41,351 bases of DNA, taken from assembly GCA_011391735.1 (NCBI GenBank), contig JAABPY010000187.1:1-41351 (forward strand). Reading direction: 5' to 3'. How positions within the stretch are numbered: the stretch's first letter is position 1; each line of letters opens with the position of its first letter. This stretch comes from Sulfuricurvum sp. (GTDB lineage: Bacteria > Campylobacterota > Campylobacteria > Campylobacterales > Sulfurimonadaceae). A program made the position numbers and the translations under genes. The notes beneath the pieces were generated by a model, which saw only the letters and a list, made by a program, of their open reading frames with translations, was not told the DNA's origin and did not search any database. Shown here piece after piece: positions 7,773-17,206 of this stretch.

Positions 7773-9683
7773 ATGGGGTTAGAACAGGCACTTCAAACAA
7801 TTAGTATTAAAAAACGGATGAATTATTTGGTAGCAGCTGCTACATTATCGGTCAGTGGTGCAGCTATATTTGTTTATTTTGCCCTTAGCAGTTTGGAAAA
7901 TCAATACAGTGAGCTTCAAGAAAAGACCATTGCAGGAACTATTTACACCCTAGAAATCGAAAAAGATCTTAACTATATTAGTCGTACCAGTCGAGATATT
8001 ATGCTTGGGAATGATTATACCAATAATATTGAGAAACTCGAAAAGCACACCCACGATATTTCCCTCTCCTTCGCAAAACTCGAAAAAACAATCACCGAAC
8101 CTACCGAAAAAGAGCTCTTAACCGATGCGAAAGAGAGTACCAAAGCCTTCTTAGACAACACTATGAAGATGATGAAATCATTAGATTCCGTTTCCATATC
8201 TAATAATTCAATTTCAATTTATGCCCGTTATAAAGAAGAGCTTACCCCTTATGCTGATGCTTCTCGGATTAATTTTGCAAAAGTAGTGGAGATAAAACGG
8301 GATAAACTTAACAACGCCTCTGAAGAGCTGCATCAAGAGATAACTTTTTATAAATTCTTTGTCCTTGCCACAGGATTTACAGTAACAGTGCTTATTTTTA
8401 TTTTTGCCAGCATGATACGTCGTTCTATCACAGGTGCTTTAGAAAAATTCACCGATGTTATCACACGTGTTGCCCATGGAGATTTTGCGCAAACAGAAGT
8501 TGAATCCAGTTCCAAAACTGAACTTGGAATTATGGGTGGAGCCCTACAGCAACTCATTGGACAAATCGAAGATTTTATTCACCAAATCAATACCGCTATA
8601 TCAGGTGCCACAAAAGGGGACTTTTCACACTTACTTTCAGATCGTGGGATGCACGGTGAATTTGTAGATGGAATTGCCAATGTAGCCAAAAGTATCACAG
8701 TTATGAAAGATCAAGAACAAAAAAAACGTCGAGATACTCTAAATTCTGAGCTTAGCCAACTAAGTGTCAATGTCACTGAAAGTCTTAGTGTTATTCAAGA
8801 TAATCTACATCATAACATACAAAATCTCAAAGAAGTCACCCATGCAACCACAGGTGCAGCAGAACTTGCTAATAATAGCCGAAAAACCATCTCGATTATT
8901 ATCAATGAGCTCAATATGCTTACTGAAAAAGCCAGTAATAATAATGATGCCATTTCACATATAGCAATGCGCGCCAATGAAATCAACTCTATCATTGAGC
9001 TTATTACTGACATAGCAGATCAAACTAATCTATTGGCGCTTAATGCTGCCATCGAAGCAGCACGCGCAGGAGAGCATGGACGTGGATTTGCAGTCGTTGC
9101 GGATGAAGTACGTAAACTTGCAGAAAGAACCCACAAAGCTACGGGTGAAATATCACTCTCAATCAATTCACTCCAACAAGATATGAGTGAAATTCAAAAC
9201 AGCGCCGAAGAGATGAATAAAGGGGTAGAACGTTCAAGTCATAGTATTATCACTTTCGAGGACACTCTCATCCAGCTTAATGAAGGCTCTTCAAAAATTG
9301 TATCATCCTCTCACGCCATGGAGAATAGCTCCTTTATTATTTCAGCAAAAATCGACCATATTCTCTATAAAGCAAGAGCTTATAACGGTATCATGACGTG
9401 TGATCATAAGCTCACTCCCATCGATCCTCATCATTGTGGATTAGGAATATGGTATGATGGAGAAGGAAAGGAACGATTTGGCAAACTAAAGAATTACGAG
9501 CTTATCAAAACGCCTCACATATCTATTCATCAAAATGCCAATAAAAATCTTGCGTATATCGATCGTGGTGAAGAATATCTTATTAACCATAGTCAAGAAA
9601 TTCTCGAAAACTTTAAGGAAATGGAAAAAGCAAGTGAAGAACTCTTTACTTTAATGGATAAAGTTCTCACTGACATTCAACAG
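7773..9683 (+). CDS. Methyl-accepting chemotaxis protein with C-terminal CZB zinc domain
   Basis: A 636-residue transmembrane chemoreceptor, with the stop codon just after. The start at 7773 has AGGAG seven bases upstream; the open frame extends 114 codons further but crosses the divergent ovoA-like gene and the promoter. Membrane segments lie near residues 18-38 and 194-214, enclosing a roughly 155-residue helical periplasmic sensor. HAMP follows (about 215-270), then the signalling domain with the conserved tip ([20 protein letters not shown], 416-435). The C-terminus (about 525-625) is a CZB domain with likely Zn ligands H529, C555 (HCGLGIWY), H582 and H586 (PHISIH). CZB domains bind zinc and respond to redox or chlorine species. 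No adaptation pentapeptide was recognised. Confidence 0.92.
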
Positions 9684-9698
9684 TGAAACGAATTTTAT

Positions 9699-10598
9699 TC
9701 ATAGAATGAATAGATTGTTCCCATAGCCACTCTCTTCGATAAGCTGTATGTGCGTCTGTAATTTTTTATAGAGAGTGGAGATTGCAAGATCAGGAGTTGC
9801 GTTTAAATAAACGATAGAATAGTGAATAAGTTTGTTGAGTTCCATATTTTTACTAAAAGCCATATAAATACTTTTACCCAACTCTTGCACAGTATTTTTA
9901 TCGTAGTTTTTGATCAAAATACCGAAGCTTACTCCATGCAATTTAGCGACGATTGCATTGGAGTATGTCGCTTCATCAAGCAGTTTTCCAAAAATTCGTA
10001 ATATTTTGTTAGCACCGTAAAATCCGTAGAGTTGGTTAATTTTTTCAAAATTATCAATCTTAAGGTAAAGTATCCAAAAGCTTTTATTACGGTTTTGATA
10101 ACTTTTAATTTGAGAATCAAAATAAAAAGAGTTATAGAGCTTGGTAAGGGGATCGGTGACGCTTATTTGGGCGAGTTTGGATTGTTTGTGTTTAATCTCC
10201 TCTAAATAAGCAAGATTTTGAAGATGCGTTTTGACACGAACGCGTAGTTCAATCCCATTGAACGGTTTGTTGATATAATCGATTCCTCCCACTTCAAAAG
10301 CACGTGAAATATAGCTTATATCCGTTTGTGCCGTCAAAAATATAACTGGTATATCTTTTGTTTTAAGATCCGACTTGAGAATACGGCATACCTCAAATCC
10401 ATCTTGTCCAGGCATATTAATATCCAATAAAATAAGATCAATTTGCTTTAGATGAACACTTTCAATAGCAGCAAAAGCATTGGTTGCGTAGGAGAGTTTA
10501 TATCCATCTTCTTGCAAATATGCTGCTGCTAGTTCAATATTTAATTTTTCATCATCAACGATCAAAATAGTAAAATTGTTATTACTCTTCACCCACAT
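9699..10598 (-). CDS. Response regulator with degenerate GGDEF domain (PleD-like)
   Basis: A 299-residue REC-GGDEF protein. The receiver is intact: acid pair D15/D16, phospho-acceptor D59 (LILLDINMP), T89 and K111. The output begins with TDPLTKLYN near 148 as in diguanylate cyclases, but the active-site RxGGDEF is replaced by KLHGVSFGIL (221-225 HGVSF), so cyclase activity is very unlikely; it may be a c-di-GMP or protein-binding scaffold. The ATG at 10598 has GGAG only one base away; a GTG at 10592 has the same GGAG seven bases upstream and may be the real start. It converges with the chemoreceptor gene, 12 bases apart. Confidence 0.85.
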   Translation of the reverse strand: MWVKSNNNFTILIVDDEKLNIELAAAYLQEDGYKLSYATNAFAAIESVHLKQIDLILLDINMPGQDGFEVCRILKSDLKTKDIPVIFLTAQTDISYISRAFEVGGIDYINKPFNGIELRVRVKTHLQNLAYLEEIKHKQSKLAQISVTDPLTKLYNSFYFDSQIKSYQNRNKSFWILYLKIDNFEKINQLYGFYGANKILRIFGKLLDEATYSNAIVAKLHGVSFGILIKNYDKNTVQELGKSIYMAFSKNMELNKLIHYSIVYLNATPDLAISTLYKKLQTHIQLIEESGYGNNLFIL

Positions 10599-10790
10599 AC
10601 TCCACTTCTTCTAATGCTTTTTTTTTAGAAAAATAGATTATAATGGAACTGCTCTATAAAGGATATTAACCGTCTTTTTATTTACAAATGCATTATTTGC
10701 ATCTTTATCTATTAAAACCGCACTGGAAGAAGAAACTTTTAGGTGTAATTAATCAATTTTCGATTATTCTTCCACTCCACATTAGTTGAT
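10599..10790. other. Intergenic region between response regulator and tRNA-Pro
   Basis: 192 bases. A plus-strand TATAAT at 10639-10644 could start a transcript toward the tRNA. A 34-codon frame from 10688 has no ribosome site and I do not call it. No repeat or hairpin of note. Confidence 0.4.
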
Positions 10791-10868
10791 CGGGGCGTAG
10801 CGCAGTTTGGCTAGCGCACTACCTTGGGGTGGTAGAGGTCGCCTGTTCGAGTCAGGTCGCTCCGACCA
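10791..10868 (+). tRNA. tRNA-Pro (anticodon GGG)
   Basis: Complete cloverleaf of 78 nt with encoded CCA. Acceptor CGGGGCG pairs with CGCTCCG (one G-U), D-stem GCGC/GCGC, anticodon stem CTACC/GGTAG around the loop TTGGGGT (anticodon GGG), and a T-loop TTCGAGT. Discriminator A. Confidence 0.95.
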
Positions 10869-10886
10869 TGTGGAAAGCCTATTGAG

Positions 10887-12539
10887 TTATTTAGGTAAAC
10901 TGAAATAAAAACAACTCCCCTCTCCCACGACACTCTCAACCCATATTTTTCCACCATGAAGATCAATTATTTTTTTGACAATTGTAAGACCCAGCCCTGT
11001 CCCTTTCATTGCATCACTTTGATGTTCCCGAATTTGGACAAATGGATCAAATAAAGTATCAATTTTATCACTAGCAATACCATACCCATGATCTGCAATA
11101 CCAAAAATGTCACTTTGCTCTTCTCGTCTATGCGTGAGGGTAATGGTCTGCGATTCAGGTGAAAATTTAATCGCATTACTGAGTAAATTTACCACTACTT
11201 GTTTAATCAGTTGACGATCTGCTTGGATCAAAATTCCCTCTTCTATCTCTAACGAAAGGGTTAAATGTTTTTTATCTGCCATAGACTCTACTAAAATTTC
11301 CACTTCATTAATTAAATCTTTCATAAAAAAAGGGGCGATATGCATCTCCATTTTACCCGCTTCAATTTTAGAAAAATCAAGAATAGTATTAACAAGAGAG
11401 AGGAGATTCTTCCCCGAAATATGGATCTTTTCGATAAACATTTTTATGTTACTAGGGGTATCTGCTTTTACCATAAGAATTTGAGAAAAACCAATAATTG
11501 CATTAAGTGGTGTCCGCAGTTCATGACTCATACTCGATAAAAAAGTATCTTTGGCACGGTTGGCTTCTTGCGCTTGATTCATCGCTGTAATTGCTTCATC
11601 ACGTGCCAATTTCAACTCTTCTTGCGCACGAATACGCTCACTTATATTTTTTTTCACCACAACAAGGTGAGTTACTTGACCACGCTCAATCAACGGTGTA
11701 ATGGTTAACTCTTCAAAATAACATTCACCTGACTTGATTTTGCTAACGACCTCCCCCTCCCAAACCTCACCATTGGTCACTTTATCCCAACACTCTTTTA
11801 CTTTTATCGAATCATTACGCTCATCATCAAGAATAAAATGTTTATTTTCCCCAATAATTTCTTCCGTTTTATAGCCACTGTAGCGAAGATACTCTTGATT
11901 GGCATATTGGATATTACCCTCATTATCGGCAATTAACATCATTGTAGCACTTGATTCAAGAGCAAGTTGCTGTAAATCAATCAACTCTTCACGTTTTTGA
12001 TCCATCGAAATATCCGAGATCGAAAATACTATCCCCTTTGGCACGCCATCATGGGTAATCGAATAAGCTGAATAGCGAACAGGAATAGTATGTCCAAAAG
12101 CATCGTTAACGGAAGCTTCCCCCTCTCTTCGCCCAACTCCTACCCCATATTCAATAATATTAGTAATCTCTTCATCACTAATAAATTGATTAATATTATG
12201 ATCAATCATCTCTTTTTCAGTACGACCTAATAAATAACACGCACTCTCATTTGAAAAAGTTATATTTCCCTCTAAATTTACTGCAAAAAGACCGACGCTC
12301 AGTGCATTTAGAATCGAATCGTGCATCTCTTTATGTTGACGTTGAAGTAACTTATTGGCTTGCTCTAGTTCTTTGGAACTGACATCCAGTGTATTTTCCA
12401 AAAGGCGACGCTCTTTTTCTGCTTCATTATAAAAATCACTAACACTGTTTAAAAAAGGGGCTAATTCATCGACCAACTCAGGGCGAACAAATCGACGCAT
12501 CTGACGAATTAACAACCTATGATAAGATGACAGTTCCAT
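10887..12539 (-). CDS. PAS-PAS sensor histidine kinase (FIST-associated)
   Basis: A 550-residue cytosolic kinase without membrane segments. Order: N-terminal helical coiled region (about 1-75), PAS (about 75-180), second PAS/PAC (about 190-305), HisKA with phospho-accepting H339 in SSMSHELRTPLNAIIGF, and HATPase_c with NLLSNAIKFS, the G1 box DHGYGI (usual DTGxGI, slightly altered) and KGTGLGL. Started at the ATG at 12539, five bases after AAGGGG; a GTG at 12545 is too close to it. It is the last gene of the operon, 9 bases after the FIST gene, so the FIST protein is the likely ligand sensor feeding this kinase. Its kinase core closely resembles that of the hybrid kinase upstream. Confidence 0.9.
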   Translation of the reverse strand: MELSSYHRLLIRQMRRFVRPELVDELAPFLNSVSDFYNEAEKERRLLENTLDVSSKELEQANKLLQRQHKEMHDSILNALSVGLFAVNLEGNITFSNESACYLLGRTEKEMIDHNINQFISDEEITNIIEYGVGVGRREGEASVNDAFGHTIPVRYSAYSITHDGVPKGIVFSISDISMDQKREELIDLQQLALESSATMMLIADNEGNIQYANQEYLRYSGYKTEEIIGENKHFILDDERNDSIKVKECWDKVTNGEVWEGEVVSKIKSGECYFEELTITPLIERGQVTHLVVVKKNISERIRAQEELKLARDEAITAMNQAQEANRAKDTFLSSMSHELRTPLNAIIGFSQILMVKADTPSNIKMFIEKIHISGKNLLSLVNTILDFSKIEAGKMEMHIAPFFMKDLINEVEILVESMADKKHLTLSLEIEEGILIQADRQLIKQVVVNLLSNAIKFSPESQTITLTHRREEQSDIFGIADHGYGIASDKIDTLFDPFVQIREHQSDAMKGTGLGLTIVKKIIDLHGGKIWVESVVGEGSCFYFSLPK

Positions 12540-12548
12540 CCACACCCC

Positions 12549-13673
12549 TTATTCGTACAAACTAACAAGCGTCATTGTTTGATTGTGCAACGTACAGCGT
12601 GATTCACCAACCTCCGATAGCTCACCATACGAATAAAACCCTGTCATTATCGCTTTTTCTCCGAGTATTTCACGGATAATTTCAAGCTCTTCCTCACACA
12701 GTTGCCCCAAAACCAATCGTCTTCCCACGCAACTTACGAGTAATACCAAAAATTCCTCATCATAATCGACCTTTGATTCTGTCGCTGCTAGTCCTGCGTG
12801 ATGAATAAGACTGTCCATATTGGTCTTCATCAAACGACATAATCCTCCATCAGGAATATCTCCTGCAAATGTTAAGCTTTGTTGCTCTTCATCAATAGCA
12901 AGAAGGGTTCGAATCAACGGAGTCGAATTCACATCGCTACGAATACTCATGGGGAAACGCAATCCACTCCCTGGCAACGCATTTGCAAATTCCCCCAAAT
13001 AGCTTTTATACAGTTCAAGAGCAGGCTTATTGTCGATAGTATAAAGGGTATTCCCCTCAGAATGGGTAATACGGCGTTCTGCCCCAAACTCCTCCCATCC
13101 AGCAGAGCATCCACTTTGTGCACGAAGTGTCTCACCATATAGTCCAATAGCTGCAACCATTCCCGTCTGTGCCATCTCTTGTGCCATTACGTACGTCATT
13201 TCAAATCGTGTACCATCACCTGCTAGACCACCCGTAATACTGACACCATCAGGTAATACATGGGATAATCCACGTGCGAGTTCGCTTCCATTTACCAATA
13301 ACCCATCGGAGAGGATAAATACATGACGTAATGTATCTGAAATAAGTTTCTCCCCTAATGCGCTTCCGAGTTCTTCCATAGTACCAAAATCAGCTACTTT
13401 TTTAGAAACACAACGTACTTGTGATCGCTCAAAGGTGATAGCTGTTGCTAGCGCGTCATGATCGCTAATTACGGTATCCAAGATACTTCCCGAACTGCTT
13501 GCCCCTGCAATAATGGCATTAGGATAGATAGTAACTAGCTCTTCATACCACGCTTGAGTTAGACAAATAGGATGATCAAAAAACACCAATACTAAATCTC
13601 TTTGCTGCGCCAACGTCGTATCAACTGCACTCCATCCCGATTGCTCACTCCATCGTATTTGTTCACTTTTCAT
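12549..13673 (-). CDS. FIST domain sensor protein (FIST_N and FIST_C)
   Basis: A 374-residue soluble protein with the FIST signatures: AIIAGASSSGSI near 53-64, VSITGGLAGDGTRFE around 144-158, and the C-terminal half with PGSGLRFPMSI and the family's closing segment AIMTGFYSYGELSEVG. FIST proteins are thought to bind small ligands such as amino acids and pass the signal to partner kinases or receptors. It overlaps the HDOD gene by four bases (ATGA) and is followed by the PAS kinase. No metal or catalytic site was recognised. Confidence 0.9.
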   Translation of the reverse strand: MKSEQIRWSEQSGWSAVDTTLAQQRDLVLVFFDHPICLTQAWYEELVTIYPNAIIAGASSSGSILDTVISDHDALATAITFERSQVRCVSKKVADFGTMEELGSALGEKLISDTLRHVFILSDGLLVNGSELARGLSHVLPDGVSITGGLAGDGTRFEMTYVMAQEMAQTGMVAAIGLYGETLRAQSGCSAGWEEFGAERRITHSEGNTLYTIDNKPALELYKSYLGEFANALPGSGLRFPMSIRSDVNSTPLIRTLLAIDEEQQSLTFAGDIPDGGLCRLMKTNMDSLIHHAGLAATESKVDYDEEFLVLLVSCVGRRLVLGQLCEEELEIIREILGEKAIMTGFYSYGELSEVGESRCTLHNQTMTLVSLYE

Positions 13674-14473
13674 TTTTCATCCTTTAAATTTTTCATCGTT
13701 AATTTCAAGCGTAAGATAGCTTCTTCAAATGGTGTACGCTCAAAACCAAATTCCTCCAACAAACCCAATGCCCTTGCAACCCCTTTTTCACTCAAACACT
13801 CTCGGACATTAATGGCTTCTTGTAAAATATAAAGAATTTTCCCTTCCAACGTTTTGGAAGAAACATTAACACTATAAAGCATCTCAATCAAGACGGGTTC
13901 AAAGTTCCAATACTCAAACATCATGGCTGCTGTCTCATAACTATTTACCCCTAAAAAAGATTTTTCAACCTCTATAATTGGTTTTTCAGACAAAAGTTCA
14001 GCCAAGAATTTTTCTCCATCTCCTATCAAAATAAGCTTGCGCGACGTAATGAGCTTGCCCAATTCCATCAAAAAAACTCCACTCGTCAATAAAGGGAGGA
14101 GTTTTTGATCCATACGCTTAATCCACTCTGTGAGAAATACCATTTGTCGCGCTGATGTTTCCGTAAGGGTATCAATCGTAATGCCATAAGGGTATAGCTC
14201 TACTTTAATGGCTTTTTTGATCGCATTTGCAGCTGCAAATCCCCGTATCATAGCAACACCAAAAAGCATTACCGCTTGCCGAATAGAGCCTATTCCTTTG
14301 CTCATCCCATAAAGGGGAGAGTTGGCTGCTTTGAGGATATTGGCACTGAGCATCGGATCACTCTCAATGACGTGCGTTAGTTCCGTAATATTGACCTCCT
14401 TATCCCTACATAACTGCTGAATACGGACAATGGAAGCAGGAAGTGGCGGTAAGCTTTTAATTTGATTTTCCAT
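13670..14473 (-). CDS. HDOD domain protein
   Basis: A 267-residue protein with the HDOD fold: N-terminal LPPLPASIVRIQQL, then VIESDPMLSANILKAANSPLYG and IGSIRQAVMLFG, which are typical of the domain. HDOD proteins are degenerate relatives of HD phosphohydrolases that lack the catalytic HD pair and act in signalling scaffolds. The ribosome site GGGGAG lies seven bases before the ATG. It is in the same operon as FIST and both kinases (13 bases after the hybrid kinase), suggesting an adaptor role between them; this is inference. Confidence 0.88.
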   Translation of the reverse strand: MENQIKSLPPLPASIVRIQQLCRDKEVNITELTHVIESDPMLSANILKAANSPLYGMSKGIGSIRQAVMLFGVAMIRGFAAANAIKKAIKVELYPYGITIDTLTETSARQMVFLTEWIKRMDQKLLPLLTSGVFLMELGKLITSRKLILIGDGEKFLAELLSEKPIIEVEKSFLGVNSYETAAMMFEYWNFEPVLIEMLYSVNVSSKTLEGKILYILQEAINVRECLSEKGVARALGLLEEFGFERTPFEEAILRLKLTMKNLKDEK

Positions 14474-14486
14474 TAGAAACTCCCCT

Positions 14487-16823
14487 TTAAATTCGGTTGG
14501 TCAGATAATCACATATCTCATGGATATTCGTTTTATTAAAAATCCCCTCTACGCTCTCCGTATCGGGTAAATGGGCAATAAGTTTACTATCATCCTCAGC
14601 TGAAATAATAATGACGGGAATAGCAATTTGATTTTGATCCATAAACTGGAGCACTTCAGAACTAATTCCATCCACTAAAAAGAAGTCAAGTATGATAAAA
14701 TCAAAACTCTCATTCTCTAAGAGTTCTTTGGCTTTATTGACCGAATTGGTCACCGTAAGGTGAAATCGATGCAATAATCTATCAATGAGAAGCCGTTGAT
14801 ACTCGGGTGCATCCTCGACAATCAAAACCCGCTTCAAGGTAGCATCTTCTGAGGGGTAACGCTCAAGGGTATTTTGCGCTTGTGAGACAGGAATAGTGAA
14901 ATAAAAGCAGGATCCAACCCCCTCTTCGCTCTCAACCCATAATTGTCCATCGTGTAAATCTTCCACAATTTTCTTCGAAATTGCCAGCCCCAAACCTGTC
15001 CCTTTTGCACTTTTTTGAAAAGGATTTTCAACTTGCGTAAAGGGGTCAAAGAGGGTAGAAATATCTTTGGTTGCTATCCCTATCCCCGAATCACACACCC
15101 CAAAACGGTACAATCGTTTCTCTTCATCAAAGTCAAGAATGAGCTTTACAACTCCATGGTCAGGGGTAAACTTGATAGCATTACTAAGTAGATTAAGGAT
15201 GACTTGCAGTATCAGCTGACGATCAAGATAAAGCCCTAAAGATAGAAGTTGTGGATGTTCAAAACGAATCGATTTTTTTTGAGCCATAGGTTCGATAATC
15301 ATCGCTAGGTCGCGTATAATGTCTGAAACAAGAGTTACTTCCGGTTTAAACGTCAGTTTACCTGCTTCAAGTTTCGCAAAGTCAAGAATGGTATTGACCA
15401 ATGTCAACAAATTATTACCAGAGATACCGATTTTTTCAATATACGTTTTTAAATTTTCAGGAAGGGATTTATTCATCATCAAAATCTGAGAAAATCCAAT
15501 AATAGCATTTAATGGCGTTCGCAATTCATGACTCATATTGGCTAAAAACATATTTTTGGATTGACTTGCCCTCTCAACTTGATCTACGAGCTGAATCAAC
15601 GCATGTTCACGCTCTCGATTATAAAAATTTTGTTTCATAATCTCCAATAGAATCTTAATGATTTCGATGAGATATACTTTATTAGGAATCGTTTTTATCG
15701 TAACGGCAACATTAATTCGTTTATTTTTAAGAACTATCTTCCCGACAACATCATATTCCTCTGGAGTATCGATCTCATTAGATCCCACATACAGTTTTTC
15801 AATACACCATCCCAATGCTCTCATCAACTGCCCATACAGTCGCTCTTCCACACTCTCCAAGAGTTCTATCGGATCTCGCATACTGATCCCAGTATCCATC
15901 GACTGCATACACGACTGTAAAAATTCTATCCCTGAATGGACACCCAAAAAAGCGGTTGTCGCAATATCAGAAAGTGGTTTATTAATAACCGCAGAAAGTT
16001 CAGAAGAGATTTCTTTTAGTTGTTTATAAAGAGTCTCTTCATCGTCGCCATGACTTTTTAAGAGCTGTTCAAGTACATTATGATACCTATGATGTAAATG
16101 TTGCATCTGTTCAAAATCAAGTCCTAAACTCTCTAACAGCTCTTTTTTAGTCACAAATTCTGTGATGAGATGATGCAAAGGGCATGCTAATTCATCCACA
16201 AAATCCCCTCTCATCTCTGACTTGATGAGCTCACTTGATTCTCGTTTGCTCCAATAGTGTTCTAATTTTTTTTGACTTTGCTTATGTAGCATCAAAGAGG
16301 TAAAAAGCTTATCAAAAAGATTTAAAATTTCATTCTCTGTTCTCATCTCTTCGTGTTGCCTCGAAAAATGTTCAAAATAACTCTCATTCATAATGGATTC
16401 AGAAATCCGAAGCATTTTAAGAATAATGGCTAAATCATCCCGAATTTGGCCATTCACATTGGAGAGATCAATTACAATTTCATTAACAATATTAAACCCT
16501 TGGCTGATGTGAATCGGTTCTAAACCAATAGCAATATGAATCTCACCGATTTGGCGGGTTCGTTCTACCATCCGATCATCAAAAGGGTGAATAAAAAGAG
16601 AACTAAAATATTCACTGAACATACGAATAAGACGAGGGACATCCGTTGCAGAAAGGATATTACGATAAATCGGATCTTTGAGTAAATAATGGAGATAAAG
16701 TCTCTCAGCAATCAGTGCACTAAAAGAGTGAATATAAGTTCCCACTTTTTCACGCCGCTGCATTTGCTCCTCATTGAATGCAAATATTGCTAATAAAGAG
16801 GAGGTTTCAAGTGATTTGTACAT
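14487..16823 (-). CDS. Hybrid histidine kinase with N-terminal globin-like sensor and C-terminal receiver
   Basis: A 778-residue soluble hybrid kinase. Residues about 1-160 resemble a protoglobin/globin-coupled-sensor domain, with the F-helix pattern RQIGEIHIAIGLEPIHISQ and candidate proximal heme ligand H96. Residues about 170-400 form a second mostly helical region I do not recognise. HisKA carries H432 (ANMSHELRTPLNAIIGF); HATPase_c has NLLSNAIKFT, DSGIGI and KGTGLGL. The receiver starts near 664 with phospho-acceptor D713 (FIILDFFLVDG), S741 and K764. Oxygen or nitric oxide is the expected ligand if heme binds. Its start overlaps the stop of the single-domain receiver gene by one base (TAATG). 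Confidence 0.85.
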   Translation of the reverse strand: MYKSLETSSLLAIFAFNEEQMQRREKVGTYIHSFSALIAERLYLHYLLKDPIYRNILSATDVPRLIRMFSEYFSSLFIHPFDDRMVERTRQIGEIHIAIGLEPIHISQGFNIVNEIVIDLSNVNGQIRDDLAIILKMLRISESIMNESYFEHFSRQHEEMRTENEILNLFDKLFTSLMLHKQSQKKLEHYWSKRESSELIKSEMRGDFVDELACPLHHLITEFVTKKELLESLGLDFEQMQHLHHRYHNVLEQLLKSHGDDEETLYKQLKEISSELSAVINKPLSDIATTAFLGVHSGIEFLQSCMQSMDTGISMRDPIELLESVEERLYGQLMRALGWCIEKLYVGSNEIDTPEEYDVVGKIVLKNKRINVAVTIKTIPNKVYLIEIIKILLEIMKQNFYNREREHALIQLVDQVERASQSKNMFLANMSHELRTPLNAIIGFSQILMMNKSLPENLKTYIEKIGISGNNLLTLVNTILDFAKLEAGKLTFKPEVTLVSDIIRDLAMIIEPMAQKKSIRFEHPQLLSLGLYLDRQLILQVILNLLSNAIKFTPDHGVVKLILDFDEEKRLYRFGVCDSGIGIATKDISTLFDPFTQVENPFQKSAKGTGLGLAISKKIVEDLHDGQLWVESEEGVGSCFYFTIPVSQAQNTLERYPSEDATLKRVLIVEDAPEYQRLLIDRLLHRFHLTVTNSVNKAKELLENESFDFIILDFFLVDGISSEVLQFMDQNQIAIPVIIISAEDDSKLIAHLPDTESVEGIFNKTNIHEICDYLTNRI

Positions 16824-17197
16824 TACCCCTCTCCATTTAGCAAATACACGTCCAATGTTGATTTCATCTCATCCATATCAATAGGTTTAGAGATATAGGC
16901 ATCAAATCCGTGCATTAGCAATTTTTCACGGTCTCCACTAATGGCAAATGCGGTAACGCATATTATGGGCAAACTAAGTTTGAGTGTTTCTTTAACTTCA
17001 CTCACCAAAGCATATCCATTCATTAGCGGCATATCCACATCAGAGAGGAGAAGATCGAATGTTTCATGACGTAACTTCTCGAGTGCTTCGACACCATTTT
17101 CTACCATTTCTACACTCACATGAGGATAAAGAAGTTCAATCATCGCCTGAATAACCATCTGGTTATACTCTTCATCTTCAGCTATTAAAATACGCAT
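16823..17197 (-). CDS. Single-domain response regulator (REC)
   Basis: A 124-residue stand-alone receiver with acid residues D8/E9, phospho-acceptor D53 (LLLSDVDMP), T82 and K104 (SKPI). There is no output domain, so it probably acts as phosphate shuttle or by protein contact. AAGGAG precedes the ATG by five bases. It sits between the HD-GYP regulator and the hybrid kinase, whose receiver and kinase are the plausible partners. Confidence 0.92.
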   Translation of the reverse strand: MRILIAEDEEYNQMVIQAMIELLYPHVSVEMVENGVEALEKLRHETFDLLLSDVDMPLMNGYALVSEVKETLKLSLPIICVTAFAISGDREKLLMHGFDAYISKPIDMDEMKSTLDVYLLNGEG

Positions 17198-17206
17198 ACA
17201 AACTCC

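Noticed and set aside
9690-9712. ATTCAT/ATGAAT inverted repeat between chemoreceptor and response regulator as bidirectional terminator
   Set aside because: The stem is six A/T-rich pairs, too weak for a terminator and without T-run support.
10688-10792. 34-codon frame between the response regulator and tRNA-Pro
   Set aside because: No ribosome site or recognisable sequence, and it ends inside the tRNA start.
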